Assembly (NCBI GenBank): GCA_023666425.1
Contig: JAMPCA010000004.1
Span: 1-64,000, forward strand
DNA from: Muribaculaceae bacterium
GTDB taxonomy: Bacteria; Bacillota; Clostridia; Lachnospirales; Lachnospiraceae
DNA length: 64,000 nucleotides
Direction of reading: 5' to 3'
In this document: positions 36,637 through 45,806 of the stretch, in pieces
Numbering within the stretch: the first letter of the stretch is position 1
Layout of the letters: the number at the start of each line of letters is the position of its first letter
Position numbers and translations under genes: made by a program
Notes under the pieces: generated by a model
Told to the model about the DNA's origin: nothing
Seen by the model: the letters and a program-made list of their open reading frames with translations, nothing else
The model's database searches: none

Positions 36637-37740
36637 ATGATTTATCTTATTATCTTTGGAAGTTCCTGTTTCTTTATAAAATTATCAGAAATGAGACTGA
36701 AAAATTGTCCGGAATATATGCGAAGGGCTTTTATTGTAGTGGGGCTGCTTCTGCCAACGCTTCTTGCGGCGGCGAGAAGCGTGAATGTGGGGACAGATGT
36801 CAGGGTTTATGGCTACAGTGTTTTTAATATCGCATCCAATTCCACTCACTTTTCGGACATGGATTATCTGGCTGACTGGTATCAGATTGAACTGGGATAC
36901 CGTCTGCTGAATTTTCTGGTATCAAGGCTTACGCACAATATTTTCTGGCTGTTAGGGGCAGTACAGCTTATTATACTTGTGTGTGTATATCAGGCGCTGA
37001 AATTCCACCAGAAGAATATAATGCCGGATTTTGACGTCGCATGGGGACTGGCGGTATTTTACTTTTTGTTTTATAATGAGACGCTCAATCTGATTCGGCA
37101 GAGCCTTGCGATTGCCATTATACTTTATGCGTTTCGATATGTTTTTCAGAGAAGGCCGCTCTGGTATTGTTTCTGGGTAGTGCTTGCCATGCAGTTTCAT
37201 ATTACCGCTGTCATTGCGATAGTCATATATCCGATTTACTATTTTGTTGTGGTAAAACGGCAAAAATTCGTGTTCTATGGAATCATTATAGGCAGCATTT
37301 TCGGGGGAAGCATTCTTCCCAAGCTGATTAGTATTGTTATCCGTTCAGGGATACTGGGGAGTAAATTTACCCGCTATCTGAATATGGGTGAGGGGGATTT
37401 GTCACTGACGCAGCTGGCCATACGGATTCCTTTTGTGCTTATACTGTATTACTGGGCTAAGAAGCGGACGGTAGACGAGGAATGGGCGGATTTTTGGATA
37501 GCGGTGCTGCTGCTTGATTTTGCGTTTGCGGAATTGCGGAGCGTGTTGATCTCACTATATAGAATCAGTCTGTACTTTTCATGGTTTAAGATGGCGGCCT
37601 ATTCGGAAGTGCTGCGCGGAATAAGCCTTAAAAACAGAAAGATTGTCGCGTGGGGACTTCTCGCGTTCTTTATGCTGCTGTGGTGGTATCAGTCGATTCA
37701 TATGGGAAATAATGACACTTACCCATATTCGGCGGCATGA
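36637..37740 (+). CDS. EpsG-family polysaccharide polymerase
   Basis: Polytopic membrane protein of 367 residues with about ten hydrophobic helices, EpsG/Wzy-like. GTDVRVYGYSVFN, the loop before ELGYRLLN, NLIRQSLAIAI and QFHITAVIAI are the conserved features of the EpsG family. Predicted to join lipid-linked repeats at the outer face of the membrane. Confidence 0.85.
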   Translation: MIYLIIFGSSCFFIKLSEMRLKNCPEYMRRAFIVVGLLLPTLLAAARSVNVGTDVRVYGYSVFNIASNSTHFSDMDYLADWYQIELGYRLLNFLVSRLTHNIFWLLGAVQLIILVCVYQALKFHQKNIMPDFDVAWGLAVFYFLFYNETLNLIRQSLAIAIILYAFRYVFQRRPLWYCFWVVLAMQFHITAVIAIVIYPIYYFVVVKRQKFVFYGIIIGSIFGGSILPKLISIVIRSGILGSKFTRYLNMGEGDLSLTQLAIRIPFVLILYYWAKKRTVDEEWADFWIAVLLLDFAFAELRSVLISLYRISLYFSWFKMAAYSEVLRGISLKNRKIVAWGLLAFFMLLWWYQSIHMGNNDTYPYSAA

Positions 37741-37799
37741 TATGTGGTTTTACCGCGATGGCGGATACAAGAGAGGCGGTCGGATAAGGGGAAGTTTGT

Positions 37800-39272
37800 G
37801 TGGGAAACAAAGAGTCGATATTAAAAAAGAATTTTATATACAGCACATTTTATCAGGTTCTTTGCATGGTTACGCCTTTTATCACCGCGCCTTACCTCTC
37901 CCGGGTGCTGGGAGCGGACGGGGTCGGAATCCAGAGCTTTACCGGTTCGGTACAGTCCTATTTTCTCTTGTTTGCCGCCCTTGGGACTGGCGTTTATGGA
38001 CAGAGAGAGATTTCCCGCAACCGGGATTCTAAGGCGGAGTATAGCAGACTGTTCTGGGAGATTGAGGGAATCTCCGTCTTTACGTCGCTGATTTGTATTC
38101 TGGCATGGCTGCCGGTAGCATTGTCGGGCGGGTCGTACCGGGTCTACTATATTGCAAGTATTCCCAATCTGTTTGCAGTCATGTTTAATATCTCATGGTT
38201 TTTTTCAGGTCTGGAGCAGTTCAGGAGAACCGTGACAAGAAGTGTCGCTCTCAGGCTGCTGGGAATTCTGATCATGTTTCTGTTCGTGAAGGGGAAGGAA
38301 GATCTTGGTCTTTATATAGGACTCTGCTCGCTCTGTTCGCTGCTGTCGAATCTCTCCCTTTGGCTGGAGCTTCCGGCTTTTTTAGAACGGGTAAATATGC
38401 GTGAGCTTCATTTTAAAGTTCACTTAAAGCAGTCTTTTGTATATTTTATACCGACAATCGCCACCTCGGTATACACCATGCTGGACAAGACGCTGATTGG
38501 GCTGATTACCGGCTCGAATGCACAGAACGGTTACTATGAGCAGGCGGAAAAAGTGATCGGGATTGCGCAGAGCCTTTCCTTTGTCTCCATCAATGCAGTG
38601 CTGGGCGTTCGTATGGCATATTTGTTTGAGAGAAATAAAGTGGAGGAGATACGGGAGCGTATCTGCGATTCCATGGAATTCATTATGTTTATGGCGGTTG
38701 GGTGCGGCGCAGGAATTATAGGGGTAGCGGAAAATTTCGTCCCGTTTTTCTTTGGCGGCGGCTATGCGCCGGTCATTCCGCTGCTCTATGTATTCAGTCC
38801 CATCATTCTGATTATTGGTGTGAGCAATTGTCTGGGAGCACAGTATTATACGCCGAGCGGACGCAGGGCGCAGAGTGCAAAATATATTGTGGCCGGAGCC
38901 GGAGTAAACCTGTGTCTGAATTTATTGCTGATTCCGGAATTTGGTGCGACGGGTGCGGCAGTTGCATCGATGATTGCGGAACTGGTGATTACGGTTTGTT
39001 ATGTGCATTTTAGCGATGGGTATATGTCGGCGGCAAAATGGGCGGGCATTTCGTGGAGGAAGCTTTTATCCGGAGCCGTCATGGCGGTATGTGTCATGGG
39101 ACTTGGCCGCCTGCCGGTTCAGCCTATGGCAGTGCGCTTAGGGATTCAGATACTGGGCGGCGTATTGATTTATGTTGTTCTGCTGCTGCTGTTTCGCGAT
39201 CCATGGTGTGGGAAGCAGTTGAGAGATATTTGGAGAAGAAGGATCAGGAAAAATGGTGAAATTAAACATTGA
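37800..39272 (+). CDS. polysaccharide flippase (Wzx-like)
   Basis: MATE/MVF-type oligosaccharide flippase, 490 residues with 12-14 helices. FIYSTFYQVLCMVTPFITAPY and LSRVLGADGVGIQSF are the family start; YYTPSGRRAQSAK is a conserved loop. GTG start after AAGGGGAAG. Moves the lipid-linked repeat outward. Its last 20 bases overlap licD. Confidence 0.9.
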   Translation: MGNKESILKKNFIYSTFYQVLCMVTPFITAPYLSRVLGADGVGIQSFTGSVQSYFLLFAALGTGVYGQREISRNRDSKAEYSRLFWEIEGISVFTSLICILAWLPVALSGGSYRVYYIASIPNLFAVMFNISWFFSGLEQFRRTVTRSVALRLLGILIMFLFVKGKEDLGLYIGLCSLCSLLSNLSLWLELPAFLERVNMRELHFKVHLKQSFVYFIPTIATSVYTMLDKTLIGLITGSNAQNGYYEQAEKVIGIAQSLSFVSINAVLGVRMAYLFERNKVEEIRERICDSMEFIMFMAVGCGAGIIGVAENFVPFFFGGGYAPVIPLLYVFSPIILIIGVSNCLGAQYYTPSGRRAQSAKYIVAGAGVNLCLNLLLIPEFGATGAAVASMIAELVITVCYVHFSDGYMSAAKWAGISWRKLLSGAVMAVCVMGLGRLPVQPMAVRLGIQILGGVLIYVVLLLLFRDPWCGKQLRDIWRRRIRKNGEIKH

Positions 39273-40188
39273 GCTGCCGGAGGGCTTTTTAGAGGAGGAG
39301 GAGCGCAGCGGATATCTGGTGTCCTCTGATATGAAAAAGGTGTGGGCGGTTGAGCTGGATCTGCTGGCTGAATTTGACAGGGTCTGCAGGGAGAATGCGG
39401 TTCAATATGTGATAGGGGGAGGAAGCGCGATAGGCGCAGTGCGGCATAAAGGTTTTATTCCCTGGGATGATGATATTGATATTTACATGCTCCGCGCAGA
39501 GTATGAAAGGCTTTGTGAGATTGCGGGAGACGCTTTTTCGCCGCCCTATTTCTGGCAGACGGAATATACAGATATAGGAAGCCTCAGAGGTCATGCGCAG
39601 CTGCGAAACAGCGATACTACGGGGATTATAGAGTTTGACAATGGAAAGAAGCGCCCTTTTAACCAGGGGATTTTTATTGATATTTTCCCGGAGGATAACG
39701 TGGTGGAGGATAAGGCGAAGCTTGCGCGCCAGATCAGACAGATTACATTTCTCAAGAGAATATCATGCAAGGTTGCCGGAGCAACGAACTCGTTTGATGA
39801 GGAGAAATACAGGAACAATTTTGCGGCAAAGATATTTCATAGAATTGCCGTTCCGTTGTGTAAGGTTTTTGATTTTGAACGTTTTTTTTATCATAAAATG
39901 GAAAACGTATGCAAAAAATATAATAAGCGGGAGGATACCGTCTATGTGAACGCTTTTGGGTTTGTTCCGGATTCCCCGCGCAATTATCACATAAGAAAAG
40001 GTATGGAAACACCGGTCTATGTGGATTTTGAATTTTTAAAAGTGCCGTTGTCAAGCGCGTATGATGAGGACTTAAGGCGTTGTTTTGGAGATTATATGGT
40101 TTTTGTAAAGCGCAGGCCATACCATGGCTCGACTTTTTTTGATACCGACCGGTCGTATCTGGAGTATCTCAAATCAAAATGCCCCTGA
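39253..40188 (+). CDS. LicD-family phosphotransferase
   Basis: Nucleotidyltransferase-fold enzyme of 311 residues that attaches phosphocholine or a polyol phosphate to glycans. Hallmarks: YVIGGGSAIGAVRHKGFIPW, then DDDIDIYMLRAEYE (metal Asp residues), FIDIFPEDNV. No choline kinase or cytidylyltransferase is in the window, so the donor is open. Last gene of the first polysaccharide transcript. Confidence 0.9.
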   Translation: MVKLNIELPEGFLEEEERSGYLVSSDMKKVWAVELDLLAEFDRVCRENAVQYVIGGGSAIGAVRHKGFIPWDDDIDIYMLRAEYERLCEIAGDAFSPPYFWQTEYTDIGSLRGHAQLRNSDTTGIIEFDNGKKRPFNQGIFIDIFPEDNVVEDKAKLARQIRQITFLKRISCKVAGATNSFDEEKYRNNFAAKIFHRIAVPLCKVFDFERFFYHKMENVCKKYNKREDTVYVNAFGFVPDSPRNYHIRKGMETPVYVDFEFLKVPLSSAYDEDLRRCFGDYMVFVKRRPYHGSTFFDTDRSYLEYLKSKCP

Positions 40189-40219
40189 GAGAAAAGTTCT
40201 GCCAATTTTCCCTCAACGA

Positions 40220-40248
40220 TTGCACAAAAAAAGCCGATATAGTATAAT
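40220..40248 (+). promoter_or_regulatory. promoter of the polysaccharide regulatory genes
   Basis: TTGCAC (40220-40225), 17 bases, TATAAT (40243-40248), 36 bases before the phosphatase ATG. It separates assembly genes from the phosphatase/chain-length/kinase/LCP block. Confidence 0.65.
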
Positions 40249-40283
40249 AATATCGAATTGTACCCTAGGAGAACTATGCCCCA

Positions 40284-40988
40284 ATGATAGACATTCACTG
40301 CCACCTGCTCTACGGAGTGGACGATGGCGCAAGGACAAAAGAGGAAGCCCTGCAGATGCTCAGGATTGCAGGGCAGCAGGAGATTACCGCGATTATTCTG
40401 ACGCCGCATTACCGGCATGGGATGTTTTCCCATCCGAATGAGACGATAGAGGCGCATTTTCTGGAGCTAAAGCCTGAGGCGGAGCAGCTTGGGATTACGC
40501 TGGCGCTGGGGACGGAGTATCATGTGAACAGCCAGATTGAGGAGGCGCTGGCAAGTAGGCGCTGCCGGACACTGGCGGGTTCCCGCTATGTGCTGAGTGA
40601 GTATTCGCATGACAGTGAGTATTCCTACATCTATCAGATGACGGAGGAGCTGACAAGGCACGGATATATTCCGGTGCTCGCCCATGTGGAGCGGTATGCC
40701 TGCCTGATGCAGAACATTTCCCTGGCAGAAGAGCTGCGCAGGCTGGGGGCGTGGATCCAGCTGAATGCGGACGCTGTGCTGGGGCTGGAGGGCAGAGGGC
40801 CGAAGCGGGATTGTAAAAGACTTCTCGCAGAGGGGTATGTCGATGTGATTGCCTCGGACAGTCACGGAGTTGAAAAGCGTGGCTGCCATCTGCAGCAGTG
40901 CAGGGACTTTCTCGCGAAAAAGTTTGGCGGGGACGTCGCGGAAAAGCTTTTGCAGGCAAATCCCGCGATGATTTTAAATGACGAGTAG
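40284..40988 (+). CDS. CpsB/CapC-type tyrosine phosphatase (PHP family)
   Basis: Metal-dependent protein tyrosine phosphatase, 234 residues. MIDIHCHLLYGVDDGA is the PHP metal motif, TPHYRHGMF, VLAHVERY and IASDSHG supply further ligands. Dephosphorylates the Tyr-rich tail of the adjacent kinase to set polymer length. ATG follows TAGGAGAAC. Confidence 0.93.
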   Translation: MIDIHCHLLYGVDDGARTKEEALQMLRIAGQQEITAIILTPHYRHGMFSHPNETIEAHFLELKPEAEQLGITLALGTEYHVNSQIEEALASRRCRTLAGSRYVLSEYSHDSEYSYIYQMTEELTRHGYIPVLAHVERYACLMQNISLAEELRRLGAWIQLNADAVLGLEGRGPKRDCKRLLAEGYVDVIASDSHGVEKRGCHLQQCRDFLAKKFGGDVAEKLLQANPAMILNDE

Positions 40989-41021
40989 CGGCTGTGCGGA
41001 GCACGGCGGAGGATGCAGGAG

Positions 41022-41813
41022 ATGGATATGGACAACCGGCCAGAGATGAATAACGAAATAGAGATAGACCTGAAGGACTTGTTTCTGGAGCTTGTGGCGT
41101 TTTGGCGTCTGATTCTTCTGGCATTGGTGCTGGGGGCTATGATTGCCTATGCCATCAGCAGATTTTTCATGGTTCCGCAGTATGAGTCCACATCAGAGCT
41201 GTATGTGCTCTCGAAGAGCACATCGATCACCAGCCTGGCGGACATTCAGACCGGAACGAACCTCACCAACGACTATATGGTGGTCGTCAAGGGGCGGCCG
41301 GTGCTGGATCAGGTGATCGCGAATCTGGGGCTGGATGAGACTTATGGCTCCCTTGCGGGGCGGGTGACGCTCGCGAACCCTTCCAATTCGCGAATTCTGA
41401 TGATTACAGTGAGGGACGAGAATCCCCTGATAGCCAAAACCATCGCGGACGAGATTGCGGAGGTGGGAGCGAATTTTATCTCCCTGAAAATGGATCAGGA
41501 TCCGCCGACGATCATTCAGAGCGGATATGCGGACGGAAGCCCGGTGAGTCCGAACACCATGAAAAATACTATGATGGGAGCATTTGTCGGTGCGCTGCTG
41601 GCAGTGGCAATCGTGGTTCTCTCCTATTTGTTTAATGATACGATTATGAATGCCGAGGACGTGGAGCGAAAGCTGGGGCTGAATGTGCTTGGTACGCTTC
41701 CGCTGGAGGAAGCGGAGGGTGACGGGGAGAGCCGTTCGCCCAAGAAGAAGCAAAAGTCCCACAGGAGGACTGGCAGCAGGAAAAAAGGCAGACCGCAGGA
41801 GAGAAGACCATGA
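41022..41813 (+). CDS. polysaccharide chain-length / kinase activator protein (Wzz-like)
   Basis: Membrane protein of about 263 residues with two helices (about 30-50 and 185-205) and an external domain, as in CapA/YveK. IDLKDLFLELVAFWRLIL opens the Wzz domain; PVSPNTMKNTMMGAF is the proline-rich stretch before TM2. A basic C-terminal tail would activate the kinase. ATGs at 41013, 41022 and 41028 are possible; 41022 has GGAGG nine bases upstream. Overlaps the kinase gene by four bases. Confidence 0.88.
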   Translation: MDMDNRPEMNNEIEIDLKDLFLELVAFWRLILLALVLGAMIAYAISRFFMVPQYESTSELYVLSKSTSITSLADIQTGTNLTNDYMVVVKGRPVLDQVIANLGLDETYGSLAGRVTLANPSNSRILMITVRDENPLIAKTIADEIAEVGANFISLKMDQDPPTIIQSGYADGSPVSPNTMKNTMMGAFVGALLAVAIVVLSYLFNDTIMNAEDVERKLGLNVLGTLPLEEAEGDGESRSPKKKQKSHRRTGSRKKGRPQERRP

Positions 41814-42550
41814 AGCTAGTGAAGTTCGGAAGGCTGAAAAATCAGAATTACTCTATGAAGGAATCGCTCCGCGCGCTAAAAACCAACATTCAGTTTTGCG
41901 GAGATGATATTCGGACGATTGCGGTGACGTCCGCGCTGCCGAATGAGGGGAAGAGTACGGTAAGTCTTGATCTTGCCCGTTCCCTCTCGGAGTCCGGTAA
42001 GCGGATTCTCATTATTGATACGGATATGCGCAAATCTGTGTTTGTCGGACGGCTGCGGGCGTCCGCGGCGGACGGCGGGGAGCTTTACGGTCTGTCCCAT
42101 TTTCTTTCGGGACAGAAGCATCTCGAGGACGTGCTCTACGGGACGGAAATCCCCGGTCTGTTTATGATTTTTGCGGGGCCGTCGGTGCCGAACCCTACTG
42201 AGATTCTGGAGAAGAAATATTTTGAGGAGCTGCTAAAGTTTGCAAGCGAACATTTCAATTATGTGCTTTTGGACTGTGCGCCCATCGGTGCGGCCATCGA
42301 TGCGGCGGTAATTGCGAAGCACTGTGACGGCGCGGTGCTTGTAGTCGCGCAGGGCATGGCCAGCAGCCGAATGATTTTGTCCGGAAAAAAGCAGCTGGAG
42401 GCTTCCGGCGTCCGGGTGCTCGGTGCGGTGCTGAACAAGGTGAAAGTAAAGAAGACCAGTTATGACGGCGGCTATTACGGCGGTTACTACGGAAGCTATT
42501 ACGGAAATAATTATGACAATAACAATAACAATGGAGGAGGAGATGCATGA
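41810..42550 (+). CDS. CpsD/CapB-family bacterial tyrosine kinase
   Basis: BY-kinase of 246 residues. Walker A in SALPNEGKSTVSLDLA, Walker A' in LIIDTDMRKS, Walker B in YVLLDCAPIG. The C-terminal 30 residues are a Gly/Tyr/Asn tail (GGYYGGYYGSYYGNNY) that serves as the autophosphorylation cluster, then an Asn run. Works with the chain-length protein and phosphatase either side. Confidence 0.94.
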   Translation: MKLVKFGRLKNQNYSMKESLRALKTNIQFCGDDIRTIAVTSALPNEGKSTVSLDLARSLSESGKRILIIDTDMRKSVFVGRLRASAADGGELYGLSHFLSGQKHLEDVLYGTEIPGLFMIFAGPSVPNPTEILEKKYFEELLKFASEHFNYVLLDCAPIGAAIDAAVIAKHCDGAVLVVAQGMASSRMILSGKKQLEASGVRVLGAVLNKVKVKKTSYDGGYYGGYYGSYYGNNYDNNNNNGGGDA

Positions 42551-43605
42551 GACGTTTGCGGGAACCATCTCCGAAACTGAATAACGCACTCTTTTTTCTG
42601 GCAGGAGTTATGACGGTCGTGCTCGTGTTTATTCTTGTGGCGGGCGTACAGACCAAGGCGCAGCAGGGCGGCCGCGCTTCCGGGGGCGAGCCTGCACCTG
42701 TGACAGAGCGTGTGGAACCAGAGCCTGTGCAGGAGGAGACTCTGGAAAAATGGCAGGAGGGTGTGATCGAGTACAAGGGAAAGAGCTACCGCTACAATTC
42801 AAATCTCCGCACATACCTGATTATGGGGGTTGACAGTGACGAGCCTGTGCAGGAAGCGAAGGACGGCGTAAGCGGCGGACAGTCGGACGCAATGTTTTTA
42901 CTGGTGGCGGATTCTGAAAAAAAGCAGCTTTCTGTTATTTCGATCAACCGCAATACCATGACGGATATCGACATTTACGATGAGGAAGGCTATTCCCTCG
43001 GCAGCCTGCAGGGGCAGATCTGCCTGCAGCATTCCTTTGGGGACGGGCGGAAATTGAGCTGTTCCCGGTCTGCCGATGTGGTGGCAAAGCTGTTTGGAAA
43101 TATTCCGGTTAGCGGATACATAGCCCTGAATATGGGAGGAATCCCGCTGATGAATAACTCTGTCGGCGGCGTAGAGGTGACGGTGCTTGCAGATATTCAG
43201 GATCCGGCAAGAGGCGTGGAGCTGTGCGAGGGTGACACGGTGACCTTAAGCGGAGAGGAAGCGTACAGTTATTTAAAAAGCCGGGACGTGACAGAGTTTG
43301 ACAGTGCATCCCAGCGTCTCCGGCGGGAAGAGCAGTACATTATCAGTTATATGGATAAGCTGCGGGAGATGGCCGGGGATAATACCTCCATGGTAGAGGG
43401 CGTCTATGACTCGCTTGCGGATTATCTGGTGACAAGCGTGAATTTCACGAATCTGCTTACAGAGCTTACGAGCTATACATTCGACGAGGAGCATCTGTAT
43501 ACGGTTCCGGGTGAGACGGTGATGGGCGAGGAGCTTGAGGAGTATTATGTGGAGGAGGAGGCCTTTGCAGATTTGATTTATGAGGTCTTTTATATTCCAT
43601 TGTGA
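42547..43605 (+). CDS. LytR-CpsA-Psr (LCP) family protein
   Basis: Membrane-anchored enzyme of 352 residues that transfers lipid-linked glycopolymer to peptidoglycan. TM helix about 14-34; the LCP domain has LIMGVDSDE, SDAMFLL, ISINRNTMTDI (pyrophosphate Arg) and YLKSRDVTEFDSASQRLRREEQ. Overlaps the kinase gene by four bases. The stop lies in the first hairpin repeat. Confidence 0.92.
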   Translation: MRRLREPSPKLNNALFFLAGVMTVVLVFILVAGVQTKAQQGGRASGGEPAPVTERVEPEPVQEETLEKWQEGVIEYKGKSYRYNSNLRTYLIMGVDSDEPVQEAKDGVSGGQSDAMFLLVADSEKKQLSVISINRNTMTDIDIYDEEGYSLGSLQGQICLQHSFGDGRKLSCSRSADVVAKLFGNIPVSGYIALNMGGIPLMNNSVGGVEVTVLADIQDPARGVELCEGDTVTLSGEEAYSYLKSRDVTEFDSASQRLRREEQYIISYMDKLREMAGDNTSMVEGVYDSLADYLVTSVNFTNLLTELTSYTFDEEHLYTVPGETVMGEELEEYYVEEEAFADLIYEVFYIPL

Positions 43606-43713
43606 TGGCGCCTGCAATGCTTACATTCGTAAGCATTACAAAATGAGCCATCACATGAGAGTTCACTTCGTGGAGTGATGGCGCCTGCAATGCTTACATT
43701 CGTAAGCATTACA
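43602..43713 (+). repeat. two 39-base hairpin repeats after the LCP gene
   Basis: The same 39 bases occur at 43602-43640 and 43675-43713 (period 73). Each has GTGATGGCGCCTGCAAT, the stem GCTTAC-ATTC-GTAAGC, then ATTACA. Between them is a separate small stem CACTTCGTGGAGTG. A fragment, TTCGTAAGCATTACA, recurs near 58988-59002. See findings for the shared frame with 44706-44767. Confidence 0.85.
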
Positions 43714-43786
43714 TTAGGTATCCAGTGCGCGCGCACTTGATATAGATTTTGTATGTCGAGTATAGGGAGAAAGGAGGTGTATGTCG

Positions 43787-44692
43787 ATGAAAAGGAGATT
43801 TGCAGGAGTGCTTGCGGCACTTTTGATCCTCGTTTTGGGGACGACGAACGTGTTTGCCGCAGGTTCTCCGACGCCGGATAAGCTGCTGGAGCAGAAGGTC
43901 AGTTCTTTGAACAGCGCGATTACAAGCGTGAAGGTGCAAAATGCAACCTTACAGAATGGAACGGTTGAAGTTTCCAAGGAGACTTATCAGGAGGCAAATA
44001 AGAAAAAGAAGGATGAGAAAAAAGATGTTATCGTTGCAATGACGGATATCACGGGTATTTCCGCTGATGGCAACAGAGTTACCATCACCCTGACGGTGCC
44101 GCAGACAGAGCTCATGTATACTGACAAGGCATATGTGATGCACTGGAATGAGGAAAAAGGGAAATGGGAATATTTTGATCCGGTGATAGGAGTAGACAAA
44201 AATGGTGATACTACTGTCACCGTGACGATGGATTCATTTTCTCCCATCTTTATTGTCAGGACGCCCAACAGCACAAATTCGGGTTCAGGTTCGAGCTCGG
44301 GTTCAGGCTCCGGCTCTTATGTGCCGCCTTCGCAGGGGACGACTTCACCAGGTACGAATCCGCCAAATCAGGATCCGCAGAAACCGGATACGCCGGATAC
44401 GAAGCCGCCAGTAGATGACGGTAATAACGGCAATGATGGCGATGAGTATGATGACGGATACAGTGACGGTTATGACGACGGTTATAACGCAGCGATAGAG
44501 GACAACAAGGATTCTTCCTCCGGGAATGCCGGCACAAGTGAAAGCACCGGCACGGGTACGACAAAGACAAAGACCACAAACAAGACGAAGACCTCTCCGA
44601 AGACGGGAGCGGCTTTGCCGGCTTTGCCGTTCGTAGCTTTGCTGGCAGCGGGACTTACCGTATGCGGAAAAAAATCCCGCAAAAATGAGTAG
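43787..44692 (+). CDS. SPKTG-anchored surface protein
   Basis: Cell-wall protein of 301 residues. Signal peptide MKRRFAGVLAALLILVLG ending VFAA; a domain to about 165 with ITLTVPQTELM and KGKWEYFDPVIGVDKNGDT; a Gly/Ser-rich then Pro/Asp-rich linker; then SPKTG, a hydrophobic helix and KKSRK, a complete sorting signal. SPKTG is the motif used by Clostridioides difficile sortase B, and a class B sortase gene follows. ATG 43787 has AAAGGAGG nine bases upstream; ATG 43781 is too close. Confidence 0.85.
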   Translation: MKRRFAGVLAALLILVLGTTNVFAAGSPTPDKLLEQKVSSLNSAITSVKVQNATLQNGTVEVSKETYQEANKKKKDEKKDVIVAMTDITGISADGNRVTITLTVPQTELMYTDKAYVMHWNEEKGKWEYFDPVIGVDKNGDTTVTVTMDSFSPIFIVRTPNSTNSGSGSSSGSGSGSYVPPSQGTTSPGTNPPNQDPQKPDTPDTKPPVDDGNNGNDGDEYDDGYSDGYDDGYNAAIEDNKDSSSGNAGTSESTGTGTTKTKTTNKTKTSPKTGAALPALPFVALLAAGLTVCGKKSRKNE

Positions 44693-44705
44693 TAATACAT
44701 TACAT

Positions 44706-44767
44706 GCAATATCCGCTGACGCGGACATTACACTGGGCAATATCCGCTGACGCGGACATTACACTGG
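44706..44767 (+). repeat. 31-base tandem hairpin repeat before srtB
   Basis: Two exact copies (44706-44736, 44737-44767) of GCAAT, the palindrome TCCGC-TGAC-GCGGA, and CATTACACTGG. Located between the SPKTG gene and the sortase gene. Confidence 0.88.
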
Positions 44768-44834
44768 ATACAGCACAGACATATGAAACTATAGGGAGCC
44801 TCCGAACGGGGAGAGCTCCGGCTACAGAGGGCAG

Positions 44835-45806
44835 GTGGAACGGAATCCGCCGCCCTTTGTGCTTGAAAGAAAGAAGAAAAAAGTGAAAGAAAAGTCGAAG
44901 AAAAGAACAATCAATATATATAAACCATTATCCATTATTCTGGCGCTGGCACTGGCAGTCACGATGGGCTTTCTGATTTACAACTGGTATGTGGCGGATC
45001 AGGCAGACAAGCAGTACGAAGAGCTGGCGGATCAGGTGAACCGGCGGAATGGCGCAGACAGTGGCAGCCGTGTCTATTACATGAATCCTTCGGAGGAAAC
45101 AGAGGGCACAGAGACGGTGGAGACAGAGACGACAGAGGCTGTGGAGGCGGAGGCTTCGGAAGAAGGAATACAGATTGAAATCCCGGAGAAAAACATGGAC
45201 TGGGACGCCATTCATCAGGTCAATGAGGATATCTACGCATGGATCTGCATTCCGGGAACTGAGATTGACTACCCCATTCTCCAGCATCCGACGGACGACA
45301 GCTACTATCTGACTTATAATATGAATGGGACAAAAGGATATCCGGGCTGTATCTACACGGAACTGGTGAACAGCAGGGATTTTACGGATTTTGAGACGGT
45401 AGTGTACGGGCACAATATGAGGGACGCTTCGATGTTTGCCACGCTGCACTACTATGAGAGTCAGGCATTTTTTAACAACTCCCCCTATGTCTTCATCTAT
45501 GTGGGAGATGAAGTGCTGGTGTATGAGGTTTTTGCGGCCTATACGGGAGACGACAGGCATATCATGTATGCCAATGATTTTTCCACGGAGAGCGGGCGTG
45601 CCGCCTATTTAAGCGACGTGATCAATAGCGCGGGGGAGGACGGCAGGCTGCGGGAGCTTTCATTGGGGACGGACAGCCATATTCTGACCCTGTCCACCTG
45701 CATCAAGGGGCAGAGCGATAAACGGTATCTGGTGCAGGCAATGCTGTTGAATGAAGAGGCGTTAGAAAGTGTTGGACGGGAAGGCAATGAATCAGGCAAA
45801 GATTGA
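44835..45806 (+). CDS. srtB: class B sortase
   Basis: Membrane transpeptidase joining sorting-signal proteins to peptidoglycan; 323 residues. A Lys-rich start, one TM helix (about 33-55), a Glu/Thr-rich stalk and the sortase domain from about 115: YAWICIPGTEIDYPILQ, VYGHNMRDASMF (catalytic His), LTLSTCIKG (Cys) and DKRYLVQA (Arg). GTG 44835 is the best available start, with only AGAGGG ahead. The upstream SPKTG protein is the likely substrate. Confidence 0.9.
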   Translation: MERNPPPFVLERKKKKVKEKSKKRTINIYKPLSIILALALAVTMGFLIYNWYVADQADKQYEELADQVNRRNGADSGSRVYYMNPSEETEGTETVETETTEAVEAEASEEGIQIEIPEKNMDWDAIHQVNEDIYAWICIPGTEIDYPILQHPTDDSYYLTYNMNGTKGYPGCIYTELVNSRDFTDFETVVYGHNMRDASMFATLHYYESQAFFNNSPYVFIYVGDEVLVYEVFAAYTGDDRHIMYANDFSTESGRAAYLSDVINSAGEDGRLRELSLGTDSHILTLSTCIKGQSDKRYLVQAMLLNEEALESVGREGNESGKD

